Positions 26,534 to 34,162 of a DNA stretch of 64,000 nt are shown piece by piece. A model generated the notes under the pieces. The model did no database searches. It was not told where the DNA came from and saw nothing but the letters and a program-made list of their open reading frames with translations. The position numbers and the translations under genes are program-made. The number at the start of each line of letters is the position of its first letter. Within the stretch, counting starts at the first letter, position 1. Origin of the DNA: Stigmatella aurantiaca (GTDB taxonomy: Bacteria; Myxococcota; Myxococcia; Myxococcales; Myxococcaceae); contig NZ_FOAP01000011.1 in the NCBI RefSeq assembly GCF_900109545.1, positions 214,460 to 278,459 of the forward strand, given 5' to 3'.

Positions 26534-27568
26534 ATGGATGCAGCGCGCGAGGCAAGGGGCGGAGCGATCGAGAGGCTCGACGAACTGGAGGCCATCATCG
26601 GAAAGGCGCCGCCGGCGCTGGACCTCAAGGTCATCCATCACCTCGATGCGGGTGCGCTCCGCTGGATCGCCGCCTCGCCGCTGCTGTTCGCCTGCTTCGG
26701 GAGTGGGACCACCCTCGGGGTGACGCTCGGAGGCGGCCCGCCGGGCTTCGCCGGCGGCGATGCGCGGACGTTGCGGCTGCCGGTGGCGATGCTCGATGAT
26801 CCGTCGCTCGCGCAAACCGGCCAGGGCTTCGGCGCATTGTTCCTCTTGCCCGGCACTGGCGAGACGTTGCGCGTGAACGGCACCGTCTCCGCCCAGCACC
26901 CAGGCGAGATTCGCATCACCGTCCATGAATGCTACGGCCACTGCGCCAAGGCGTTGATTCGCTCCGGGTTCTGGGAGGCCTTGCCCGATGGGACGGTGCC
27001 GTCGAATCCCTCCGCCTTCATCGACGCCACCCGCTTCATGGCGCTGGCGACGAGCGACGCACAGGGCCGCGCGGATTTAAGCCCCAAGGGCGATCCGGCC
27101 GGGGCCCTGGTTCGTTTGGACCCCCACAGGGTCTGGTTCGCCGATCGCCCAGGGAACCGCCGCATCGACAGCTTCCGCAACATCCTCACGCAACCGCGCG
27201 TCGCGGCCGCGCTGCTGATCCCTGGCTCGGCGCACGTCGCATACGTGTCGGGCACCGCGCGCATCACCACCGACGAGGCGATGCGGTCGCGGTTCGCCGT
27301 CCAGGACAAGATCCCGGCGCTGGTCACCGCCATCGACGATGCCGCCATCCAGCTCCGTGAGAGCCCGGCGCTGACCCGTGCTGGCATGTGGCCAGTCAAG
27401 CCCCCCACCCATGGCATCCAGGCGGCCCAGCTGTTCATCGAGCACGTCAAGCTCAACAAGGAGAACGGCCTGGGCGCCAGATTGGCGAGTGCGGCGCTGT
27501 CCATTCCGGGCGTCTCCGGCTTGCTCAAGAAGGGCTTGGAGAAGGACTACAAGGACAACCTCTATTAG
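26534..27568 (+). CDS. Pyridoxamine 5'-phosphate oxidase-like FMN-binding protein
   Basis: A 344-residue protein with a split-barrel PPOX domain in its C-terminal half: RFMALATSDAQGRADLSPKGDPAG, VWFADRPGNRRIDSFRNILTQPRVAALLIPG-like strand, and VSGTARITTDEAMRSRFAV. This is the MSMEG_1061-type FMN-dependent family. The N-terminal half (LDLKVIHHLDAGALRWIAASPLLFACF and FGALFLLPGTGETLRVNGTVS, HECYGHCAKALIRSGFW) looks like a second, degenerate barrel, so the protein may be an internal pseudo-dimer. AGGAG lies seven bases before the ATG. Activity on a flavin-reducible substrate is likely but unspecified. It is divergent from the AraC-type regulator. Confidence 0.85.
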   Translation: MDAAREARGGAIERLDELEAIIGKAPPALDLKVIHHLDAGALRWIAASPLLFACFGSGTTLGVTLGGGPPGFAGGDARTLRLPVAMLDDPSLAQTGQGFGALFLLPGTGETLRVNGTVSAQHPGEIRITVHECYGHCAKALIRSGFWEALPDGTVPSNPSAFIDATRFMALATSDAQGRADLSPKGDPAGALVRLDPHRVWFADRPGNRRIDSFRNILTQPRVAAALLIPGSAHVAYVSGTARITTDEAMRSRFAVQDKIPALVTAIDDAAIQLRESPALTRAGMWPVKPPTHGIQAAQLFIEHVKLNKENGLGARLASAALSIPGVSGLLKKGLEKDYKDNLY

Positions 27569-27680
27569 TACTCGCTTGCTCCTCCAATCAGCGCGCCTAT
27601 CCGTTTTTCATCGATTTGAATCTTTTGCCTGATATTCAGGGCCCGCTCCCGAATTGAACAGAATGAAGGAGGGGCACGAG

Positions 27681-30600
27681 ATGAGGAAACCAAGACCAGA
27701 ACAACGGCTCACCACGCTGCTTGCGCTCTTCGCAGCGGTTGGATGCGGAGGGGCTCGGGAGGACGCGGAGTCCCTTGCGCCTCAGGGAGGTGACCCAGCC
27801 ACCGCCGCGCAAGCCCGCTCAAGCCTCACCCTCCCCGGCGGCGCGGGCCCCTACACCTTCGGTACGAACGCCGGCTCCAGCATGTGTCTGGACGTGGACA
27901 AGGGCAGCCCCGACCCCAGAACCAACATCCAGGTCTGGAACTGTACCGGCGGCGAGCCTCAGAAGTTCTGGGTGGAGAACCAGGGCGACGGCCTCGTGCG
28001 CCTCGTCAACACGGGGACCCACAAGTGCGTGGACATCGACAATGCCGGGACCGCCGACCGGACCAACATCCAGCTCTTCCCCTGTAATGGCACCACCGCC
28101 CAGAAGTTCCGGCTCGAAGACGGGGGCAACGGCAAGATCCGGTTCGTCAGCCCGCTGAGCAGCAAGTGCCTGGACGTCGCGGGGGGCGTCGCCCCCAGGG
28201 ACACCGTCACCGACGTCCAGCTCTTCACCTGCAACAATACCAATGCGCAGCTCTGGACGCCGAACTCGCTCGCGCTCGGCGCGAGGAACGTGACCGGCGT
28301 CACGTCCAGCGCGGACTCCGTCACCCTCTCCATGAGCAACGGAGACCAGCTCAAGGTCCGGATGGTGAAGCCGGAGATCGCCTGGATCGACTTCCTGCCG
28401 GGCGGCGCGTCCAGCCCCAAGACGCTGGTCGTGGATCCGGCCAAGACCTGGGCCACCGGGACCGGCGTCTCCGTGAACACGAGCTCCGATCCCATCACCC
28501 TCACCACGAGCAAGCTGGTGGTGAAGATTTCGCGGACCCCGAGCCGGATCTCCATCTCCGACACCGCTGGAAACGTGCTGATCAGTGAGCAGGCCGCCGA
28601 GGGCTTCTACGGCAACGGCGTGAACTTCAACCACGCCTCCGGCGAGCCCTTTTACGGCATTGGCGGCTACCACGTCCTGGCCAACTCGGAGGCGGGCCTG
28701 CGGCGCGACTCCGGCGGCCATGTGACGGCCAGCGAGCAGGGGCACGCGGGCGCTCCGTTCGCCTTCACCCTGAAGTACGGCCTCCTGTTCGACTCGGCGT
28801 GGGGCGACTTCCTCATCGACTCGAGCCGCCTCGAGTTCAGCAACACGTCCAAGAAGAACGTCGACCTCTACTTCATCGCCGGCGAGCCCAAGGCCTTCAT
28901 GCAGGCCGTGGCCGAGATCAGCGGCAGGCCGCCCATGTTCCCCAAGTGGGCCATGGGCTTCATCAACACCGAGTGGGGGGCGGACAAGGCCGAAGTCACC
29001 CACATCATCAACACCTATCGAAGCAAGGCCATCCCCATCGACTCGTTCATCTTCGACTTCGACTGGAAGGCCTGGGGCGAGGACAACTACGGAGAGTGGC
29101 GCTGGAACAGCGTCAACGGGCCCGGCAACTACAGTCAGGTCGCCAAGTTCCCGGACGGCGCCTCCGGTGGCTTCGCGGCCACCATGGCAGCGCAGGGCAT
29201 CAAGCTGGGCGGCATCACCAAGCCCCGCATCCTCCTGAAGAACTCCAGCGGTGGGACGACAGCCGCAGCGCAGTGGGCCTTCGACCACGGGTGCTTCTTC
29301 AAGCAACAGGGCGATGACTACGTCGACTACTTCTCGGGCCGCCAGTGCAAGGACGTGAACTTCGCCATCACGGACTGCCGCACATGGTTCTGGAGCCACT
29401 TCAAGGACTCGTACGACGCAGGCATCGTGGCGTGGTGGAACGACGAGGCCGACAACCTGGGCCCCTGGGATGACAACTTCCAGTTCCTCAACATGCAGCG
29501 GGGCGCCTACGAGTGGCAGCGCGCCTACAGTGGCAAGCGCGTCTGGTCCATCAACCGCAACCAATTCCTGGGCTCCCAGCGCTACGGCTACGCGCTCTGG
29601 TCCGGAGATACCTGGAACTTCGACAGCGCGGGGAAGTACATCGGCTGGAAGACCATGGCCGAGCAGCGCGAGCGGCTGCTCGCCTCGGTCAACGCCGGCG
29701 CCGTGAAGTGGGGCATGGACACCGGCGCCCACAACGGGACGCCCACGAACGAGAACTACGCGCGCTACATGCAGTTCTCCGCCATGGTGCCGGTACACCG
29801 GGTGCACGGCTACCTCAACCAGCAGCGCCAGCCGTGGGTGTACGGCCCGGTCGCCGAGGCCGCCGCCAAGAACGCCCTGTACCTGCGCTACCGGCTCCTG
29901 CCCTACATCTACACGTACGAGCGGACCGCCTACGAGACCGGCCTCGGCCTCGTGTGGCCGCTCTTCTACGAGTTCTTGGGCGACACCAACATCCGCAACA
30001 CCTTCGACTCGTGGATGTTCGGCGACTACCTGCTGGCCTCCCCGGTCGTCGAGGAGGGCCAGAGCACGAAGACCCTCTATCTCCCAGCCGGCACCTGGTA
30101 CGACTTCACCCGCGGCACGGCCTACGTGGGACCGCAGTGGATCCGCTACTCCCTGAACACCAGCACGTGGGAGGACCTGCCCCTGTTCATCCGCAAGGGC
30201 GCCATCATCCCCATGCAGGAGAGCCAGAACTGGATCGGTGAGCGGGCCATCCGGAAGGTCTACCTGGAGGTCTTCCCCGACACGGCTCCGAGCCGGTTCA
30301 CCTACTACGACGACGACGGGGACACGTTCCAGTACGAGGGGAGCGCCTACTTCAAGCAGGCCATGACCGCCCAGGACAACGGGGCGAGCGGCATCCGCTT
30401 CGACATCGGCGCCAAGACCGGGAACTACACGCCCCCGTCGCTCCAGTACTACATCGCCAAGATCCACGGGAAGGCGGCCGCCTCGGTTACCGTGAACGGC
30501 CAGGCGTCCACCCGCTACACCGGCAAGGCCGCGCTCGAGGGCGCCTTGGGTGAGGGCTGGGCGACCGGCACCGACGTCTACGGCGACGTCACCTACGTCA

Positions 30601-31472
30601 AGGTGTCCGCCGGCTCCGCCCGGAGCATCATCGCCACCGGCACCGCGGCCCCGGACCGGACCGTCTATGAGGCCGAGGAGGCCCTCCTCCAGGGGGGCGG
30701 CTCGATCAACAAGAACCACGCCAACTTCTCCGGCTCCGGGTTCGTGGACGGGTACCTGAACCCGGGCGCCGCCACCCGGTTCCATGTCCGCGTGCCAACG
30801 GCCGGGAGCTACGCCGTCTCGCTGCGGTACGCCAATGCGACGGGGAGCGCGAAGACGCTGAGCGTCTACGTCAACGGCAGCAAGGCCGTGCAGACCTCGC
30901 TCGCCACCCTGGCGAACTGGGACACCTGGGCGGAGCGAGCGGAGACGCTCACCCTCGCCGCCGGCGACAACCTCATCAGCTACCAGTACGACGCGAGCGA
31001 CTCGGGGAACGTGAACCTCGACTCCCTCTCGCTGACGGTCGCGAGCTCGAGTCCGGCGCCGGTCTCGCCCACCTACTACCGCATCAAGAACCGCTGGACC
31101 GGCGACTCCCTGCACATCGAGAACCTGGACCGGGACGGCAAGGTCCAGTACGGCGCCGCGCCCGCCGGCAACTGGAGCAGCCACTGGTACCTGATCGCGG
31201 ACGGCGGATACACGCGGATCGTCAACCGCTGGAGCGGTGATGTGTTGCACCTCGAGGGGCTCAAGGGCTGGGTGCAGTACGGACGCGTCCCCGATTTCTA
31301 CGCCAGCGGCCAATGGACCCTGGAAGACGTCCAGGGCTACAAGCGGTTCCGGAACCGCTGGCAGCCCAACGCCTATGTCCACATCGAGGACAAGCTCGGC
31401 TACGCGCAGTACAAGGACAACGTCCCCACCGTCAACGCCAGCAGCCAGTGGTCGCTCGAGCAGGTCCCGTGA
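27681..31472 (+). CDS. GH31 family glycoside hydrolase lipoprotein with lectin and CBM modules
   Basis: A 1263-residue surface glycosidase. ATG 27681 has GGAGGGG six bases upstream; a lipoprotein signal ends in LFAAVGC with lipidated Cys22. Order: ricin-type beta-trefoil (about 45-190, three KCVDIDN/KCLDVAG-type repeats with QKFWVE/QKFRLE), GH31 N-terminal sandwich (about 200-400), GH31 barrel (about 410-760) with nucleophile Asp588 in WWNDEAD and acid/base Asp643 in LWSGDTWNFD, C-terminal beta domains, a CBM35/CBM6-like module (about 990-1125, VYEAEEALLQGG), and a last region of three 40-residue repeats (YRIKNRW, TRIVNRW, KRFRNRW). GH31 enzymes are alpha-glucosidases, xylosidases or transglucosylases. 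It is monocistronic, with a hairpin 30 bases downstream. Confidence 0.93.
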   Translation: MRKPRPEQRLTTLLALFAAVGCGGAREDAESLAPQGGDPATAAQARSSLTLPGGAGPYTFGTNAGSSMCLDVDKGSPDPRTNIQVWNCTGGEPQKFWVENQGDGLVRLVNTGTHKCVDIDNAGTADRTNIQLFPCNGTTAQKFRLEDGGNGKIRFVSPLSSKCLDVAGGVAPRDTVTDVQLFTCNNTNAQLWTPNSLALGARNVTGVTSSADSVTLSMSNGDQLKVRMVKPEIAWIDFLPGGASSPKTLVVDPAKTWATGTGVSVNTSSDPITLTTSKLVVKISRTPSRISISDTAGNVLISEQAAEGFYGNGVNFNHASGEPFYGIGGYHVLANSEAGLRRDSGGHVTASEQGHAGAPFAFTLKYGLLFDSAWGDFLIDSSRLEFSNTSKKNVDLYFIAGEPKAFMQAVAEISGRPPMFPKWAMGFINTEWGADKAEVTHIINTYRSKAIPIDSFIFDFDWKAWGEDNYGEWRWNSVNGPGNYSQVAKFPDGASGGFAATMAAQGIKLGGITKPRILLKNSSGGTTAAAQWAFDHGCFFKQQGDDYVDYFSGRQCKDVNFAITDCRTWFWSHFKDSYDAGIVAWWNDEADNLGPWDDNFQFLNMQRGAYEWQRAYSGKRVWSINRNQFLGSQRYGYALWSGDTWNFDSAGKYIGWKTMAEQRERLLASVNAGAVKWGMDTGAHNGTPTNENYARYMQFSAMVPVHRVHGYLNQQRQPWVYGPVAEAAAKNALYLRYRLLPYIYTYERTAYETGLGLVWPLFYEFLGDTNIRNTFDSWMFGDYLLASPVVEEGQSTKTLYLPAGTWYDFTRGTAYVGPQWIRYSLNTSTWEDLPLFIRKGAIIPMQESQNWIGERAIRKVYLEVFPDTAPSRFTYYDDDGDTFQYEGSAYFKQAMTAQDNGASGIRFDIGAKTGNYTPPSLQYYIAKIHGKAAASVTVNGQASTRYTGKAALEGALGEGWATGTDVYGDVTYVKVSAGSARSIIATGTAAPDRTVYEAEEALLQGGGSINKNHANFSGSGFVDGYLNPGAATRFHVRVPTAGSYAVSLRYANATGSAKTLSVYVNGSKAVQTSLATLANWDTWAERAETLTLAAGDNLISYQYDASDSGNVNLDSLSLTVASSSPAPVSPTYYRIKNRWTGDSLHIENLDRDGKVQYGAAPAGNWSSHWYLIADGGYTRIVNRWSGDVLHLEGLKGWVQYGRVPDFYASGQWTLEDVQGYKRFRNRWQPNAYVHIEDKLGYAQYKDNVPTVNASSQWSLEQVP

Positions 31473-31501
31473 GCGCTGCCCGGTGAGCTGAGAGGCTCAT
31501 G

Positions 31502-31538
31502 GCCGGAGCACGGTCCACTGGAAAGGCCGTGCTCCGGC
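31502..31538 (+). terminator. Hairpin terminator after the GH31 gene
   Basis: A perfect 12-base-pair stem, GCCGGAGCACGG (31502-31513) and CCGTGCTCCGGC (31527-31538), loop of 13 bases, starts 30 bases after the stop. It is followed by TGATT rather than a T tract. Confidence 0.65.
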
Positions 31539-31644
31539 TGATTCACCTGCGGGCTGTCACAGGTGTCAGGAGCCCTCCCGCAGGAGCGTCTCTGGCGGCG
31601 ATACCGAATCCAAATCTCCGTCTTCGAGAAGAAACACGACGCTC

Positions 31645-32595
31645 ATGAACATCGAACGCACGTTCATTCCAACCCGCTCTCCCCCTGGCTCACTCTGTTG
31701 GTTCGAGGACGCGCTCATCGACTGGAGCTCCGGTGGCATCGTCTACTCGCTCGATGGGCGCGTCACCGATCCTTCGGTCCGCTATGCCTACCGCTTTGAT
31801 CGCGCGGTCATGTCTTCCGACGGGCGCTACACCGTCCTCTACGAAGTGCTCGGGACGAAAGGGCTGGTGCTGAAGGAGGGAAAGGTGTTGCGTGAGATCA
31901 ACCGCAGCTTCTACCACGCCACCGCCTACGAGTACCCCGTCGCGCTGCATACGCTCCCGAGTGGCCGCACGATCCTGGCACACTGTCCCGACGAGTATTG
32001 CCGCATTGAGCTCGAGGACGCCGAGACCGGTCAGCGGCTCACCCAGCGCACGAGCCAGTCCCCCGATTTCTTCCATTCCCGCCTCCAGTTCCGAGGGGAC
32101 GGCCGCTTCCTGCTCAGTGCGGGGTGGATCTGGCACCCGGTGGACAGCGTCCTCGTCTTCGACGTGACTCGCGCGCTGGAGCAGCCCGAGTCCCTGGATG
32201 ACGGGGAGCCGTTGGAGACCGGCGAATGGTGCTCCGAACTTCACTCCGCGGCTTTTGGAGACCAGGACACGCTGGTCCTCTCCAGCTCCGAGTTGCGCCT
32301 GGGGCTGTATTCGCTCACGGAGCGCCGCCTCCTGTCCGAGGCCCCAGTCGAGCAGGTGGTGGGCACGATGATGGTGATGGGAGCGCACGTGGTCAGCTTC
32401 TTCGAGCACCCCACCCTCATCGAGCTGAAGACCGGGCGGGCCGTGGAGCGCTGGCCGGACCTCGCAACAGGCACCCAGTGTGGCAGCATCCTCCACCACC
32501 TCCCGGCGCTGCCCCCGCTCGCGCTGGATCCGGTGGGCCGCCGCTTCGCCGTGGGAACGGAGAAGGGCATCGAAGTCGTTCGTTTCGTCCCTTGA
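31645..32595 (+). CDS. Hypothetical propeller-like protein
   Basis: A 316-residue cytoplasmic protein without signal peptide or membrane segment. It is made of repeated beta-hairpin units with the rhythm strand-GRYTVL-strand, for example VMSSDGRYTVLYEVLGTKGLVLKEGKVLRE, FRGDGRFLLSAGWIWHPVDSVLVFDV, LVLSSSELRLGLYSLTERRLLSE and DPVGRRFAVGTEKGIEVVRF. This is typical of WD40/YVTN-like propellers of about six or seven blades. I recognise no catalytic motif; a scaffold or binding role is most likely. It is followed by the truncated CocE-type gene on the opposite strand, one base after the stop. Confidence 0.72.
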   Translation: MNIERTFIPTRSPPGSLCWFEDALIDWSSGGIVYSLDGRVTDPSVRYAYRFDRAVMSSDGRYTVLYEVLGTKGLVLKEGKVLREINRSFYHATAYEYPVALHTLPSGRTILAHCPDEYCRIELEDAETGQRLTQRTSQSPDFFHSRLQFRGDGRFLLSAGWIWHPVDSVLVFDVTRALEQPESLDDGEPLETGEWCSELHSAAFGDQDTLVLSSSELRLGLYSLTERRLLSEAPVEQVVGTMMVMGAHVVSFFEHPTLIELKTGRAVERWPDLATGTQCGSILHHLPALPPLALDPVGRRFAVGTEKGIEVVRFVP

Positions 32596-32596
32596 G

Positions 32597-33060
32597 TTAC
32601 TTCAGGGGCAGGGACACGTAGGACGGGCTGCTCGACGGCGAGGAGAACTTCACCGAGGAGAAGCGCGGCGCCTTGTCCGCGTAGAGCGGATCGACGGTGT
32701 CGATGACGAGCGAGAGGCGGTGACCGCTGGGAATGTCATAGGCCGTCGCCGGGAAGTCCGCGTCCACCGCATAGGGCTGGCCGGCCACGGCGTCCCGGAG
32801 CGTGACCGCGACGTGCGTGACGATGCTCCCCATCCCGGTCCAGTCCGTGTCGTAGAGGTAGGCGATGACCGTCGTCTGCCCGGAGCTGCCCGGCGTGACG
32901 GTCAGGCGCAGGTGAGGGGCCCCGCGCACGCGCCGCGGGCTCGTCAGCCACTCCGACTGCCAGACAGCCGCATTCCACCGGTCCACCGCCGGAATCCACG
33001 CGGTGATCGGCTCGCCCGTGATGGCCTCCGCGCCGCTCGTCAGCAGCACCACGCCTCCGC
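32597..33060 (-). pseudogene. 3' fragment of CocE/NonD (X-Pro dipeptidyl-peptidase-like) hydrolase
   Basis: About 155 codons remain, corresponding to the C-terminal jelly-roll (PepX_C) domain: GAPHLRLTVTPGSSGQTTVIAYLYD, GMGSIVTHVAVTLRD, DADFPATAYDIPSGHRLSLVIDTVDPLY. Intact enzymes have an N-terminal alpha/beta hydrolase domain with the Ser-Asp-His triad of about 350 residues; this is absent. The homology ends near 33060, exactly where a transposase fragment begins on the other strand, so the gene was cut by an insertion and its 5' part lost. Confidence 0.75.
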
Positions 33061-33064
33061 TGGC

Positions 33065-33325
33065 CACGGCACGCAGGAGGGACGCTTCTTCCACGGCTAC
33101 TACGGCAACTACTGCTACCTGCCGCTCTACATCTTCGCGGGCGACTTCCTGCTGTGCGCGAAGCTGCGCACCTCCGGCATCGACGCAGCCGCGGGCGCGC
33201 TGGAGGAGGTACAACGGCTGGTGGCCCGCATCCGCGAGCGCTGGCCCGCCACCCGGCTGGTGCTGCGCGCCGACTCGGGCTTCGCTCGAGATGACCTCAT
33301 GACCTGGTGCGAGCAGAACGTAACT
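33065..33325 (+). mobile_element. IS1380-type transposase remnant
   Basis: About 87 codons of an IS1380-like DDE transposase core: FFHGYYGNYCYLPLYIF, GDFLLCAKLRTSGIDAA, and LVLRADSGFARDDLMTWCEQN, where the Asp of RADSGF is a catalytic acid. There is no start, no N-terminal third, and similarity stops at about 33325. It is dead and marks the left border of the rearranged segment. Confidence 0.85.
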
Positions 33326-33389
33326 GTTCGCCGTGCCCCGTCCCGACACCCGAGATAGCCGGGCCGGGGGCACGCGACTGGAGCGGTGG

Positions 33390-33730
33390 TCAGTTCGGAC
33401 TCTGCGGGAGCGTCACGGTGCCCGGGTTCTCAATCGCAGCGAGCGCAGCACGCCGCAGGTAGTGGCCGGGGTCCTCACCGCGCAGGCGCGCCGTTTCGAT
33501 GAGCGAGTAGAAGAGGGCCGCCACCTCGGTGCCCCGCTTTGACTTGCTGCCGTAGTGGTTCTTCCTGCCTATCACCCTGTCACGCAACTGGCGTTCGACG
33601 TGGTTATTGTCCAGCGGCACCTGGGGCTGGGTGAGGAAGAGCGTCAGCCCCGCCCAGAGGTTGAGCATGTACTCGGTGGCCTGGCGAAAGGCACTGCCAA
33701 GCAGCGTGCGCTGCGCGTGCGCCCAGTCTA
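33390..33730 (-). mobile_element. IS66-type transposase C-terminal remnant
   Basis: On the minus strand about 113 codons match the C-terminal part of IS66 TnpC: DWAHAQRTLLGSAFRQATEYM, the catalytic Glu segment VPLDNNHVERQLRD, VIGRKNHYGSKSKRGTE, and the tail ALFYSLIETARLRGEDP ending at 33390. The N-terminal two thirds (leucine zipper, zinc finger, first catalytic Asp) are missing upstream. An ATG at 33668 is internal to the original gene and not a real start. Confidence 0.85.
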
Positions 33731-34100
33731 GGAGAGAGAGGCCCTGGCACTGCCCTGATAGCCGCCGAGGCTGGCCCCTGCGCAGGGGCCCGAGCGCGTG
33801 GTGGGGATGAGATCTCCCCTGCCAGAGCCAAGACGCGCCAGCCTGCGGCCGACTCCCCCCCTGGGAGCACGGCGTAGGCAGAGCCCCCCCTCCTTCCTAT
33901 CGGCGGTTGTACGGCACGAGGGGGCCCACCAACTGATACCGGAAGGCCATCTCCAGCGCGTGGCGTATCATGACCTCCCGTTCTGGGGGACGGGATGAAG
34001 AGCGCCGAAAAGCCCTCATCGAAAAAGTCTAGCTCATCCCGCCGGGAGAGGCGACGCGCCATGCCCTAGCACTGATGCTGTTTTCTCTGGGAGGCGCTAC
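33731..34100. other. Non-coding or decayed DNA between IS remnants and the defence-like operon
   Basis: This 370-base stretch has no frame I can assign to a family. A minus-strand frame beginning at 34062 (MARRLSRRDELDFFDEG) is open but its composition shifts to low-complexity Arg/Ala/Pro, like a shadow frame. It is probably decayed mobile-element DNA. A short CAGCGC/GCGCTG inverted repeat follows at 34104-34123, 40 bases upstream of the AAA+ gene. Confidence 0.4.
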
Positions 34101-34162
34101 CCTCAGCGCTCCGCACGGCGCTGGGAATTTCTCACAGGCACCGGGGAGACGTGGAGAATCAC

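Noticed and set aside
27819..31382. 1187-codon minus-strand frame opposite the GH31 gene
   Set aside because: Low-complexity Val/Gly/Asp composition without motif; a high-GC shadow of the GH31 coding strand.
33604..34062. 152-codon minus-strand frame overlapping the IS66 remnant
   Set aside because: It overlaps the IS66 frame in another phase and is Arg/Ala/Pro low complexity; no family match.
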